Shown here in pieces: positions 10,301 to 20,093 of a stretch of DNA of 64,000 nucleotides. The notes under the pieces were generated by a model that was given only the letters and a program-made list of their open reading frames with translations, ran no database searches and was not told the DNA's origin. This stretch comes from Drosophila persimilis. Its lineage: Eukaryota > Arthropoda > Insecta > Diptera > Drosophilidae. Made by a program: the position numbers and the translations under genes. Position 1 is the stretch's first letter. Each line of letters opens with the position of its first letter. The stretch covers positions 1 to 64,000 of the forward strand of contig NW_020825515.1 in NCBI RefSeq assembly GCF_003286085.1. The letters are read 5' to 3'.

Positions 10301-11512
10301 TGTGGTGGTTTTGTCTTCTCTTAAGACGCAGTGATGAGGAAGAAAAAATTTGCATTGTTTAAGTGCGTCACTTTTGACAGGGGACATGTGATTCAAATCG
10401 ACGTATTCCTTTATAAATGCGGCGTATTGGGCCTTGAGAAGCGGTTTGCGCTCTAGATTGAGAAATCTGCGATAGGCTTGTTGATAAGAATCTCCAAGAA
10501 GACTGTCACTCAGCTTTAAAGGCAATTGAACGCAATATTCGCCACTTGGAAGCCGACCGCAATGTTTTTTGAAATGTTCCTCGCAAGCAATTTCCTCCTT
10601 TGTTGCTTCTGTAGCGGGACCGTGGCAGTTTTCCACTTCCCAGAACCTTCGCACTAGCTCATCCAAACCAACGGTAGGCGTTTGACTCAATTCCGTCGAA
10701 CTAGAGGCAGCTAGGAGCACTGAGCTGCGGGAGTACTGACCTCCACCTGTGACAACCCAGCCGAGACGGGTTTTTTGTATTATAGGAAGTCCCCTCTCCA
10801 ATTTGATCTGTCCAACGCATAAAATGTCGTAAAATAAGCTGGCTCCAATAAGTACATCGATGCGCTGAGATTTGTTAAAGTGTGGGTCAGCAAGGCTGAT
10901 ATTGGATGGCATTTCCCATTTGGATACATCAAATGAAGAAGCAGGCTGGTTTCCTGTAATACGTGGAGCAACGAGAGCTGTGAGACTCGTGAAGTAATCG
11001 GAAGTCCTGGATTGAATGACCAAATTAACTGAACCTTCCGTGTGAAATGCAGAATCAGCGCCGATACCCGATACTGATACCGACCCTTTGGCTCGTTTCA
11101 GCTGAAGCCTCTGAGCAAAGCGAGAGGTTATTAAATTAATCTGAGAGCCTGAATCCAGAAGAGCCCGGCAAGGAAGAAGATCACCAACTCGACTCTTTAT
11201 CATAATGACTGTCGTGGCTAGAAGCACTACGTCTGAGCTAAGATTCTGAGCAGGAGGCGAGCATGGTGATGAAGCGGCAACAAGAGAACTTGAAAGATTG
11301 GGGCCTGGGCATAAGTCTGTCTGAATAGGAGACGTAGTAGCGTTTGCAGGTTCCGTGTTAACTGACGTAGGCAGCGGATTGTTGATATGTAAAAGGGTAT
11401 GATGCTTTTCACCGCATGTGCGACAAGAGCCTGAACTGCAGGAGGTATTCCGATGTCCCTTCTTCAAACAGTTGAAGCAAACTCTAAGCTTCCTTGCCTC
11501 TCTAAGACGCAA
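7352..11512 (-). CDS. BEL A pol: zinc knuckles, protease, RT, RNase H, integrase
   Basis: A 1386-codon open frame. It starts with Cys-His motifs CFNCLKKGHRNTSC and CRTCGEKHHTLLH. Next come the protease site LLDSGSQINLIT, reverse transcriptase with FYVDDLLTGG (YVDD), RNase H with GFCDASMSAYGAC, and integrase with a zinc-binding part (HLHEKHLHAG...CVRCFR) and the core GVDYCGP, WSDNATNF and GGLWEASVK. The products copy element RNA into DNA and integrate it. The frame is continuous with gag (same phase), interrupted only by one TAG at 11519-11521. All catalytic motifs I can check are present, so only that stop breaks the polyprotein. Confidence 0.93.
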   Translation of the reverse strand: MRLREARKLRVCFNCLKKGHRNTSCSSGSCRTCGEKHHTLLHINNPLPTSVNTEPANATTSPIQTDLCPGPNLSSSLVAASSPCSPPAQNLSSDVVLLATTVIMIKSRVGDLLPCRALLDSGSQINLITSRFAQRLQLKRAKGSVSVSGIGADSAFHTEGSVNLVIQSRTSDYFTSLTALVAPRITGNQPASSFDVSKWEMPSNISLADPHFNKSQRIDVLIGASLFYDILCVGQIKLERGLPIIQKTRLGWVVTGGGQYSRSSVLLAASSSTELSQTPTVGLDELVRRFWEVENCHGPATEATKEEIACEEHFKKHCGRLPSGEYCVQLPLKLSDSLLGDSYQQAYRRFLNLERKPLLKAQYAAFIKEYVDLNHMSPVKSDALKQCKFFLPHHCVLREDKTTTKLRVVFDGSACTSTGYSLNDILMSGPTIQPKLVTTLLRFRTFRIALTGDICKMYRCVRVSPQDSFLQCILWRDSPLEELRTFKLDTVTYGTKPAAFLAVRSMHQLAADESSSYPIGSEVVLRDFYVDDLLTGGDTTNEVLEIIRQVSGLLAKGNFKIRKWCSNDTYVLDQTPHEDRETFVKFTDGSDVTKTLGLAWNPTSDELLFSFCPNQVPSKPTKRVVLSTIARFYDPLGLIGPVITKAKIFLQQLWKEKLHWDESLPVSLRTTWINFIQQFDSMQQISFPRLSFLRSSNLEMHGFCDASMSAYGACIYAVSQGDNGVKENLLSSRSRVAPLKTITIPKLELCGAALLAQLMHEVSLMNFKCSYYCWCDSTVVLAWIKNQPSNFNVFVANRLSVIQELTSGMSWLHVPTDLNPADMLSRGSLPAELINSHLWKYGPTYLTASKDQWPSTPALPEPVLEVRKTILITNCASRYLVEESKFVNSFPKMQRIFAYVCKFIHRRKSGITVEDLRLGTELLIRLTQQSRLSTEIRALETRKDIKASSSIASLSPFLDDCGLLRVGGRLKNSTLDFEARHPIILPKNHSITSALIRHLHEKHLHAGPQSLLAIIRQTYWPIGGRKTVAHVIQKCVRCFRVKPRTLEQIMADLPVDRVSESRAFLVTGVDYCGPFLYKSEVRNRPPLKCYMSIFICFSTKAVHIELVKDLTTSAFLSALRRFICTRGRPIRIWSDNATNFVGARNELAELKSLFLSDSHQEAVHQACLNDCIDWRFIPPRSPHFGGLWEASVKLAKHHLRRALGSSLLGFDELRTLACNICAIINSRPLFPLSENPADLDVLTPSHFLVGAPITTFLEPDLVHLNVDRLDRWQKVTQLQQIFWSRWRQSYLTSLQERTKWRTRNPELHVNDVVLVKDENFPPLKWPLARILELIPGADGVSRVALIRMATGVSRRALAKLCLLPLRDEVKGMDPSTGGVCSGEARV

Positions 11513-11518
11513 AGATGG

Positions 11519-12598
11519 CTAAAGGTTTCCAAAGCGAGTGCAGCTGTAAATGTTATGCCCTTTATTATCACAGAACACGCATTCCAATACGATTGTATTT
11601 GTAGCAACAAGACTGTGTTTTGAATGAGTGATTCGTTTATGTTTTCCAACCTGACTGCTATGGATTTGAATCAACATAGCTTGATCCATGGTCTCCATGG
11701 CTTGACATCTCCTCTCCAAAAAAGCCGAAAAATGGTCCCATGTTGGTATGACGTTAGGGGGCGACAGCTCCTCCCATTTGGTCCTGGTATCAGAGTCGAG
11801 ATACTTGTATGTGGAGTGAACGATGATGCATCCAGCTATTTCCTCCATGGTACCCATCGATCTAAGCGCTCTCATGTGAGAATGAAGCTTGTCCGATAAA
11901 GTACGTAGCTTTGTAGTTGACCCATCTTCAACCTTCTCATGCCTCAGAATCTCAGCGACGTGTGCCTGAAAGATTAAACGTTTATTATTGAAACGATTGT
12001 TTAAAATGTCCAATGCAATATCATAATTGCTCTCCGATACTTCCAAAGAGCGAACAGCCTCCAGGGCAGGTCCATCCAAACATGAGCGCAGGTGCTGGAA
12101 CTTCTCAATCTTTGATAGAAAGGGCTCCTGATCTATTACTGTGCTAAACATCGAGTAAAAGTCTGCCCACTCAGTATAACCTCCACGGAAAGTGGGAAGT
12201 TTAATGTCAGGAATATGATATCGTGACCGTACATTTCCGGAGGCAGTAACGTTGAGCTCGGGTCGTATCGTTGAGTGATGCGGCATGTTCTGGGTAGTCC
12301 TGCGGAGTGCTGAGCGAATACGAACTTCGATTTCCATCGCCAAATCCTCAAAATTGTTGCTTAAGTCGCTGCCAATTTCGCTTACATCAAGCTCTTCTAA
12401 ATTAGAATGCGTAACATTAAATGAGTCGGATATTTTTTCCAAGAATTTTAAATGAACACTTAGCGCATCTTCACTGATTGGGTTGTTTTCATCATTCAAT
12501 ATCGTCTCTCGAAGTGAAACGGCTTTGTTGTCTATTGAGAGTGCCTTTAGTTTGTAAAAAGACACCCTGTTTTCCGGCACGTCATTAGACTCATCCAT
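11519..12598 (-). CDS. BEL A gag
   Basis: A DUF1759-type BEL gag. I take the start at MDESNDVPENRVSF (12598) because upstream codons belong to the leader, although the frame is open to 12733. The central part includes LPTFRGGYTEWADFYSMF and FQHLRSCLDGPALEAVRSLE, typical of this family. It ends in TRFGNL just before an in-frame TAG, after which pol continues in the same phase. BEL gag-pol is normally a single frame and element B has a serine codon there, so the stop is probably a point mutation (TCG to TAG). Programmed readthrough is the alternative. Confidence 0.88.
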   Translation of the reverse strand: MDESNDVPENRVSFYKLKALSIDNKAVSLRETILNDENNPISEDALSVHLKFLEKISDSFNVTHSNLEELDVSEIGSDLSNNFEDLAMEIEVRIRSALRRTTQNMPHHSTIRPELNVTASGNVRSRYHIPDIKLPTFRGGYTEWADFYSMFSTVIDQEPFLSKIEKFQHLRSCLDGPALEAVRSLEVSESNYDIALDILNNRFNNKRLIFQAHVAEILRHEKVEDGSTTKLRTLSDKLHSHMRALRSMGTMEEIAGCIIVHSTYKYLDSDTRTKWEELSPPNVIPTWDHFSAFLERRCQAMETMDQAMLIQIHSSQVGKHKRITHSKHSLVATNTIVLECVFCDNKGHNIYSCTRFGNL

Positions 12599-12834
12599 TT
12601 TCGACAGGCAGCAGCGAGCAAAGCACAAAGAAGAATCGAAGAACCAACCGTTTGATTTTTTTTGGTATGCAAGCGCAAGTGCAGCGAACCCGAAGCCGCT
12701 AATGCACGTAGCTGTATTAGTGCTTGTAAGCAAGCGCGCGACGAAATGGGAACTAACCGCTTCGCGTTCGAACAGTTATGTTTAGCGGATAATTTTCACT
12801 GTTTATAATTGTTTATTTCCAAATTGTTACTGAC

Positions 12835-12855
12835 GATCACGTCGGGGTCACCAAA
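12835..12855 (-). other. BEL A primer-binding site
   Basis: Directly inside the 5' LTR the minus strand reads TTTGGTGACCCCGACGTGAT. BEL B has the related TTGGTGACCCCCCGACGTGA at its leader start. I did not assign the primer tRNA. Confidence 0.6.
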
Positions 12856-13331
12856 TGTTGAGACAACGAGCTTTTTCGCTGACTATGATTGTTCAATAAT
12901 TTCACAAATTATTAATTTCCGAAAACGTTATAAATTTTATTATAGGTATTTTGTGTGTTGAGGGTGGCCGAAGATGCCAGAGCCTTTTACAATAGTATTA
13001 GAGTGACACACTTGGATGAGGCAAGCGAGCCGATCTCGAGCCAAAGTAATAGATTGGGGACAAAAAGGGTCTGTTCTCCAACTATATCAAGCGGTAACTG
13101 CTAGAGCAGGCGCAGCTGCTGACGGCTTAGCGACGGCATAGGAAAGAAAAGATAACAAGAGCGAGCATAGATAAGAATAGATGATTAAATGAGAGCATGT
13201 TGCTGAGCGAGCATAGATAAAGCTACGCTTACGTTACGTTAGTTTAGTATAATGACCAAAATAGAAAAGAAGGTGAATTGATAGGCAATAAAACAATGGT
13301 ATAAAATTTACACTCGGGCTTCGCCCGAACA
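12856..13331 (-). repeat. BEL A 5' LTR (right)
   Basis: 476 bp, same ends as 5373-5848. Followed by the target duplication TTATT. Confidence 0.92.
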
Positions 13332-13514
13332 TTATTCAAATAAGTTTAAGCATAAAGTGATTCGTTTTTTTTTTACTAAAGTTAAGCATAAAGTAAACTT
13401 ACACATGTTTGTACATGTGTGCATATTCCTACAGGCCACATACACAGGCGGGAAAGAGTCATCTGTTCTGTCAATCGTCCAATCTCTCAATCGTTCTACT
13501 GGTACATCTGACAT
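13332..13514 (-). pseudogene. Exon-like frame in segment d (MSDVPVERLRDWT type)
   Basis: The minus-strand frame begins MSDVPVERLRDWTIDR and contains DDSFPPVYVACRNMHTC, then reaches a donor-like ATGTGTAAGT. Copies at 25571-25777 and 28705-28914 keep the frame over the first ~48 codons and then run into ISY sequence. Copy 25571 differs by one replacement (IDR-T to IDR-I). No family is recognised. The order with the other d/e frames suggests one multi-exon gene on the minus strand. Confidence 0.35.
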
Positions 13515-13799
13515 ACGACATATACCTGTAATACGTAAAGACTGAACACGAAACTACAGGTTAGTATTAAACAAAATTTGAACTTTATGTTGAAACAAAT
13601 AATTCGCCATCCAACAGGTCCGCACATTTCACACGACTAAAATACAAGCATTGTAGAGCCCCCCCATCAATTTAAGCGACTAACACAATTCAAGTGTAGA
13701 TCTGGTGCACACAAAACAGTTTAGTAACAGTCAACACAAAAAACTACAGGTTCGTTTTATTGAAGAAAAATATAAACTTAATTTACGATTAGACTAATG

Positions 13800-13975
13800 A
13801 GCTGACTATTCAAACAGGTAAACACATTTCCTCCTGATATCGGATCGGGTCAGGGGTCTGGGGTCAGGATCTTCGAAGTGAGCGTATCTTGAACGTATCT
13901 CTTCAATAGTATCAGCAGAGCTCGAGGTGCTTGTGCTCCTACTGTTCGAAAGCATGTCGGCATATCTCTAGTTCA
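13800..13975 (-). pseudogene. Exon-like frame in segment d (Ser-rich)
   Basis: The minus-strand frame includes RYADMLSNSRSTSTSSS and SRYAHFEDPDPRPLTRSD. It is preceded by a T-rich tract and an AG acceptor-like site (GAACTAG). In the copy at 26072-26614 two bases at this site are missing, which fuses it in frame to the next exon-like block and gives a 180-codon frame. Unknown protein. Confidence 0.35.
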
Positions 13976-14084
13976 AAGGAAATAAAGGACAATGAAGTTA
14001 ATATATTTTGATAAACTTGAGAATTATATATTTTTATACAAAATAAAACATAGAGGTGTGCGGTTATTTCAGGGATAATTATAT

Positions 14085-14305
14085 GCAACCAGGTACAAGT
14101 GCTTATCATACGAATCATGTTGGGGCATGGCGCAGGTTTCTTTTCCCAAAGAATTCGCTGGATAATGTCCAACACTCGTTCAGTGTCCTGGGATGGATGC
14201 GACGCGCCTCTGCTGTGCCATTGTCCGGGATAATTGCCAATTGACCAAATGGAGAGTTCCGGCCCCGGTTCCTGCTCCTGATTCTGAACCCAAGAAACGT
14301 TAAAA
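14085..14305 (-). pseudogene. Exon-like frame in segment d (Gln/Glu-rich then IIQRILWEKKPAPCPN)
   Basis: The minus-strand block follows an acceptor-like TTGGGTTCAG and encodes NQEQEPGPELSIWSIGNYPG, then ERVLDIIQRILWEKKPAPC. Copies are at 26322-26560 and 29471-29709, and at about 17500-17600 with an ~80-bp deletion. The one difference I checked in the ILW codons (29569 region, CTT to CTC) is synonymous, which weakly favours this frame. No family is recognised. Confidence 0.4.
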
Positions 14306-14479
14306 GTAAATGGAAATGCAATTTTATTTATGGTTATGCACAACATTTTTTTCTTCTTAGTCCGCGTCGATCTTATGTGAATTTATTTTGATTTTACAGA
14401 ATAGCGCTATGATTGCTATGCTATGATTTAAATTTATATTTTTGGCCCATTCGTTGATATTAGATAGATATCTTTGTGT

Positions 14480-14788
14480 ATTCTAGTATCAAAATATAAT
14501 CATTTTTAGTATCAAAATATAATCATTCTTAGTATCAAAATATAGAGTAAATAATGCAATGACTTCATTCGCTTCTTCATTCATCGACCAAAAATGTGCA
14601 ACTATTGGATTGCGAATAGTTTTTAATTTCCGATATCTTTTCATGTCTTGTGGCATCCATGTCACTGCCCGGGAAACGTAGTGTCCTGCCCAGACGATTG
14701 TCGAGCCGTGTAGCATGTGGTGATATCAGCCGCCTAGAAAAGTTAAAATTTAAACAAACTTTACCACCACAACACCATTTATGCTTAC
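14480..14788 (-). pseudogene. Segment e exon-like region with a 55-nt intron
   Basis: On the minus strand 14788-14734 starts GTAAGC and ends TTTTCTAG, a good 55-nt Drosophila-type intron. It is followed by a block at 14733-14489 that is open in two frames (one includes GHYVSRAVTWMPQDMKRYRK, the other HATRLDNRLGRTLRFPGSD). The copy at 26766-27060 keeps the donor. Copies at 18442, 29770 and 32535 have GTGAAAGC instead and turn the Trp of the first frame into a stop. The correct frame is unresolved. Confidence 0.35.
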
Positions 14789-14932
14789 ACTGTGTTCGAT
14801 GTACCGCAAACCGAAAGCAAACGTAAACCTCTGTGTACCAGCGCAGTTGCTGAACCTGAGCTCCGTTGTGATCGACGTAGAGATGGCAAAATCTACTGAA
14901 ATATTTCAAATGGTCCAAATTTTGATTTTTTT

Positions 14933-16034
14933 TATACCCGATACTCAAAATGAGTATTGGGGTATATTAGATTTGTGGTAAAAGTGGATGTGTGTAACGT
15001 CCAGAAGGAATCGTTTCCGACCCTATAAAGTATATATATTCTTGATCAGCATCAATAGCCGAGTCGATTGAGCCCTGTCTGTCTGTCCGTCCGTCCGTCT
15101 GTCCGTCTGTCCGTCCCCTTCAGCGCCTAATGCTCAAAGACTATAAGAGCTAAAGCAACGATGTTTTGGATCCAGACTTCTGTGATATGTCACTGCTCCA
15201 AAAATATTTCAAAACTTTGCCCCGCCCACTTCCGCCCCCACAAAGGGCGAAAATCTGTGGCATCCACAATTTCGACGATACGAGAAAACTAAAAACGCAG
15301 AATCGTAGATGACTATATCTTACAGAGTGCAAAATCTGAACCAGATCGTATAATTATTATAGCCAGAATCACGAAAACAATTTCACTCTTTCTCGCTCTG
15401 TCTCACTCTAACACACAGGTTTCATGGTCGGTTTTGCCAATTGCAAAATATGAGTTCAAGGATCTCAGAACCTATAGAAGCCAGAGCAACCAAATTTGGT
15501 ATCCGCACTCCTGTGATATCGGACCTTGACCGTTTCATGTCCAAATTTCGCCACACCCCCTTCCGCCCCCGCAAAGGACGAAAATCTGAGGCAACCACAA
15601 ATCTCAGAGACTATTAAGGCTAGAGTAACCAAATTTGGTACACACACTCCTTTAAGATGTCACTATAAAACGTATATCTCAGAATTTCGCCCCACCCCCA
15701 TCCGCCCCCACAAAGGACGAAAATCTGTTGCATCCACAATATTGCAGATTTGAGAAAACTAAAAACGCAGAATCATAGATAATGACCATATCTATTAGAT
15801 TGCTGAATCTGGATCAGATCAGATCATTTTTTTAGCCAAAAGGAACAAATCAATTTGCAGTGGCTACGCAGCGCCCGACGTCACGCTCAGACTGATTTTC
15901 TGTCTCTCTCGCACGCACTCTTTGTCGTGTCGTTAAATATTAGCGGCGTCTGCCGGAGGAGAGCCATACTGACTTAGTATCGGGTATAACCGTAGAGTTG
16001 CGGTGTCCGCAGCAACTCACAACGTTCCCCCTCG
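14933..16034 (+). mobile_element. ISY-like DINE-1 element (non-autonomous Helentron), recombinant
   Basis: Starts TATACCCGATACTCAAAATG, has the (TCTGTCCG)n stretch, repeated ACCAAATTTGGTA blocks and the terminal hairpin, and ends ACAACGTTCCCCCTCG. The left flank is the T-run of segment e. The right flank is segment b (TTCGTTTTCGCTTG). These flanks are never adjacent in the unit, so this copy marks a recombination that removed segments f and a. Confidence 0.88.
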
Positions 16035-16385
16035 TTCGTTTTCGCTTGTCACCATTGCTGTTCGTTGCTATTCTTGTGTGGTTTTCGTGTACGCGCCAGC
16101 CAAGCGACGCTCTACCCTAAATTTGTCGGGTACCAATATTTCACCTCGTTTGGTGAGTCAATATTTTTCGTTGTGAAAAAGGTAACCCCAATTTATGTGA
16201 TTTCAAAAGTAAATCGGTAAGCTTTGTAATAGTGATAATCGGAGCCTCGCTGAATAATTAATAAATATCCGCCGTACAGTCCTCTTGGTCGTCAAAGCGC
16301 CAGGAGGCTGATATAGAGTCCTTGTTCATGTCACTATTCCTCGCCACTGGGGCCGCTGATAACACACCATCCCCGCTGTCTATGG
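16035..16385. repeat. Array, partial segment b
   Basis: Matches 3094-3453 with small deletions (for example loss of AAGTTTTTGATC) and stops at TCTATGGCG, where an ISY fragment begins. Confidence 0.75.
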
Positions 16386-16617
16386 CGCCCCGCAAAGGAC
16401 GAAAATCTGAGGCAACCACAAATCTCAGAGACTATTAAGGCTAGAGTAACCAAATTTGGTACACACACTCCTTTAAGATGTCACTAAAAAACGTATATCT
16501 CAGAATTTCGCCCCACCCCCATCCGCCCCCACAAAGGACGAAAATCTGTTGCATCCACAATATTGCAGATTTGAGAAAACTAAAAACGCAGAATCATAGA
16601 TAATGACCATATCTATC
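16386..16617 (+). mobile_element. ISY-like internal fragment
   Basis: Only the middle part of the element (CCCCGCAAAGGACGAAAATC to AATGACCATATCTATCAG) is present, without either terminus. Left flank is segment b, right flank is segment f. It is a rearrangement remnant, not an insertion. Confidence 0.75.
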
Positions 16618-17655
16618 AGTATTATCTATTCCAGTATTCTCACACGACATCGAATTTGACATCTGGGGTTTTGTGGGGCATGGATTGCTTGCTTGTAAAT
16701 AATATGAAACAATACAATATGGATCAACTAATGCCAAAAACCCCAAATGTCACACAAAAATAAAATTTAAAATTTTTAGAAATATTTATTTTGGATTAAT
16801 TTATTCAAATAAGTTTAAGCATAAAGTGATTCGTTTTTTTTTTTTACTAAAGTTAAGCATAAAGTAAACTTACACATGTTTGTACATCTGACATACGACA
16901 TATACTCGTAATACGTAAAGACTGAACACGAAACTACAGGTTAGTATTATTAAACAAAATTTGAACTTTATGTTGAAACAACTAATTCGCCATCCAACAG
17001 GTCCGCACATTTCACACGACTAAAATACAAGCATTGTAGAGCCCCCCCATCAATTTAAGCGACTAACACAATTCAAGTGTAGATCTGGTGCACACAAAAC
17101 AGTTTAGTAACAGTCAACACAAAAAACTACAGGTTCGTTTTATTGAAGAAAATTATAAACTTAATTTACGATTAGACTAATGCGCTGACTATTCAAACAG
17201 GTAAACACATTTCCTCCTGTAATCGGATCGGGTCAGGGGTCTGGGGTCAGGATCTTCGAAGTGAGCGTATCTTGAACGTATCTCTTCAATAGTATCAGCA
17301 GAGCTCGAGGTGCTTGTGCTCCTACTGTTCGAAAGCATGTCGGCATATCTCTAGTTCAAAGGAAACAAAGGACAATGAAGTTAATATATTTTGATAAACT
17401 TGAGAATTATAGATTTGTATACAAAATGAAACATAGAGGTGTGTGGTTATTTCAGGGATAATTATATGCAACCAGGTACAAGTGCTTATCATACGAATCA
17501 TACGCGCCTCTGCTGTGCCATTGTCCGGGATAATTGCCAATTGACCAAATGGAGACTTCCGGCCCCGGTTCCTGCTCCTGATTCTGAAGCTGAACCCAAG
17601 AAACGTTAAAAGTAAATGGAAATGCAATTTTATTTATGGTTATGCACAAAATTTT
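16618..17655. repeat. Array, f-c fusion then segment d with deletions
   Basis: Segment f sequence runs into the end of segment c at about 16730 (GGATCAACTAATGCC then AAAAACCCC), and the c arm has lost its middle. Segment d follows, with the BEL A target site uninterrupted at about 16800 (GGATTAATTTATTCAAATAA). The d block lacks part of the first exon-like frame and ~80 bp near 17500. Confidence 0.75.
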
Positions 17656-18441
17656 TATACCCGATACTCAAAATGAGTATTGGGGTATATTAGATTTGTG
17701 GTAAAAGTGGATGTGTGTAACGTCCAGAAGGAATCGTTTCCGACCCCATAAAGTATATATATTCTTGATCAGCATCAATAGCCGAGTCGATTGAGCCATG
17801 TCTGTCTGTCCGTCTGTCCGTCCGTCCGTCTGTCCGTCTGTCCGTCTGTCCGTCCCCTTCAGCGCCTAATGCTCAAAGACTATAAGAGCTAGAGCAACGA
17901 TGTTTTGGATCCAGACTTCTGTGATATGTCACTGCTCCAAAAATATTTCAAAACTTTGCCCCGCCCACTTCCGCCCCCACAAAGGGCGAAAATCTGTGGC
18001 ATCCACAAATCTCAGAGACTATTAAGGCTAGAGTAACCAAATTTGGTACACACACTCCTTTAAGATGTCACTATAAAACGTATATCTCAGAATTTCGCCC
18101 CACCCCCATCCGCACCCACAAAGGACGAAAATCTGTTGCATCCACAGTATTGCAGATTTGAGAAAACTAAAAACGCAGAATCATAGATAATGACCATATC
18201 TATTAGATTGCTGAATCTGGATCAGATCAGATCATTTTTATAGCCAAAAGGAACAAATCAATTTGCAGTGGCTACGCAGCGCCCGACGTCACGCTCAGAC
18301 AGATTTTCTGTCTCTCTCGCACGCACTCTTTGTCGTGTCGTTAAATATTAGCGGCGTCTGCCGGAGGAGAGCCATACTGACTTAGTATCGGGTATAACCG
18401 TAGAGTTGCGGTGTCCGCAGCAACTCACAACGTTCCCCTCG
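17656..18441 (+). mobile_element. ISY-like element with internal deletion
   Basis: Both termini are present. The middle is shortened: GGCATCCACAA runs directly into ATCTCAGAGACTATTAAGG, skipping about 320 bp seen in full copies. Inserted in the T-run between segments d and e, whose empty form is seen at about 26615. The 3' end has CCCCTCG with one C fewer, a marker also found in copy 31423-32534. Confidence 0.88.
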
Positions 18442-20093
18442 TTTTCTGCTTAGTCCGCGTCGATCTTATGTGAATTTATTTTGATTTTACAGAATAGCGC
18501 TATGATTGCTATGCTATGATTTAAATTTATATTTTTGGCCCATTCGTTGCCAATAAAAATAATTAGATATCTTTGTGTATTCTAGTATCAAAATATAATC
18601 ATTTTTAGTATCAAAATATAATCATTCTTAGTATCAAAATATAGAGTAAATAATGCAATGACTTCATTCGCTTCTTCATTCATCGACCAAAAATGTGCAA
18701 CTATTGGATTGCGAATAGTTTTTAATTTCCGATATCTTTTCATGTCTTGTGGCATCCATGTCACTGCCCGGGAAACGTAGTGTCCTGCCTAGACGATTGT
18801 CGAGCCGTGTAGCATGTGGTGATATCAGCCGCCTAGAAAAGTTAAAATTTAAACAAACTTTACCACCACAACACCATTTATGCTTTCACTGTGTTCGATG
18901 CACTGCAAACCGAAAGCAAACGAAACCTCTGTGTACCAGCGCAGTCGCTGAACCTGAGCTCCGTTGTGATCGACGTAGAGATGGCAAAATCAACTGAAAT
19001 GTTTCAAATGGTCCAAATTTTGATTTTTTTTTTTTTTCACTTTTTGCTTTTTGTATAAACAAAATAATCACTTTATGCTTAAACCTAATGGAAGAAAAAC
19101 CGAAATAAATATTCCTCGGAATTTAGAATTTTTAAAATTTTATTTTTTTGTGTTTTACTCCGCACGTTCCGGACTATACTGATATTTTTCCAGTATTCTC
19201 ACACGACATCGAATTTGACATCTGGGGTTTTGTGGGGCATGGATTGCTTGCTTGTAAATAATATGAAACAATACAATATGGATCAACAAATGCCAAAGAA
19301 GTGGGTTAACTCGAAAAATTTGGCCACCATTCTGGTCTACCCGATGGAGTCCCTCGTGGATACGGTGGTGGAAGCGGATGTGCTCTGAGCTCTTTAAGAA
19401 ACTTGAAGCGACTCCGATGCCAGTAAGAATCTGGTAATGCCCCGGCTTTTAATATAATTTACAGGTGAATTCTCACAGATAGGGGCTATGGGAATATTTT
19501 TCCAATCTTATTTTACTTTATCAATGATCTTTTAACTTTACTGATAATAGAAATAGGCTCACCCTTTCTTCCAGTAATTAATGAGAGTATAGGGGAACAG
19601 TCCCCTATATGGTATATTATTATACATTTTTATCATCATTAATGTGTGCTCTGTGGCCCAGTAATGAATAAGTGCACTAGCCCTGGTTCTTGATAACATA
19701 ACCGAATCTTATCATACAATGAAATGTGGTCGGGGCTATGTTTTCGGTACACACCGGTGGAAGTGCGACTACACTATCCCCGTGAGGCCGGCTGGAAACA
19801 GGTCCTGGCACGGTCATGTCTCTGCCAGGATGCTGGCGAATGGTAGTCGGGCGGAGAGAAGAAAACTCTCAGTGAAATTACCCCAATCCAAGGAGACACT
19901 GTTATATGCCGAGGGATGCATGGCCGGGGGGTGCCCGGTTTCCTGTTTTCGTCGGTTATATTCGTTTGGTGTCAGTAGGATCCAACTATCAATTAAGACA
20001 AAGTCATGCCCCGCAATTCAATTTAGCGTCAATCGTTGTCGGTGCATCCGTATACACAACATCCATTCTTCAGTACAACAGCGGTGAAATTTT
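18442..20093. repeat. Array, segments e-f-a
   Basis: Near-identical to 32535-33840 (e-f-a) and to the f-a part of 29770-31422. Segment f here supplies the empty site for the left Helentron (19490-19530). Segment a contains a GC-richer block at 19753-19944 that also precedes the LOA LINE at 34211-34401. Confidence 0.8.

Larger units (their letters stand above)
5373..13331 (-). mobile_element. BEL/Pao retrotransposon A, with internal duplication
   Basis: The element is flanked by the 5-bp target duplication TTATT (5368-5372 and 13332-13336). It has 476-bp LTRs that look identical. The internal region on the minus strand holds gag, then PR-RT-RNase H-IN. Its 3' end is rearranged: a partial third LTR and a second integrase region are inserted between the left LTR and the main body. 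It is inserted in array copy 1 between segments c and d, as the uninterrupted copy at about 16800 shows. The identical LTRs imply a recent insertion. Confidence 0.92.
13332..14932. repeat. Array copy 1, segments d-e
   Basis: Continues the array sequence interrupted by BEL A. It ends in the T-run of segment e, where ISY copy 14933-16034 begins. Confidence 0.8.

Noticed and set aside
13332-14932. P-element-derived gene copies (known as tandem neogenes in obscura-group species)
   Set aside because: None of the exon-like frames resembles P transposase as far as I can recall.
15060-15120. (TCTGTCCG)n arrays at several positions, resembling a CRISPR-like array
   Set aside because: They are the variable minisatellite stretch inside ISY copies. 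There are no separate spacers and the host is a eukaryote.
15526-15753. Repeated 75-codon plus-strand frames (also 20698, 32027) and 60-codon minus frames
   Set aside because: They are translations of ISY internal repeats with no coding signal and recur only because the elements do.
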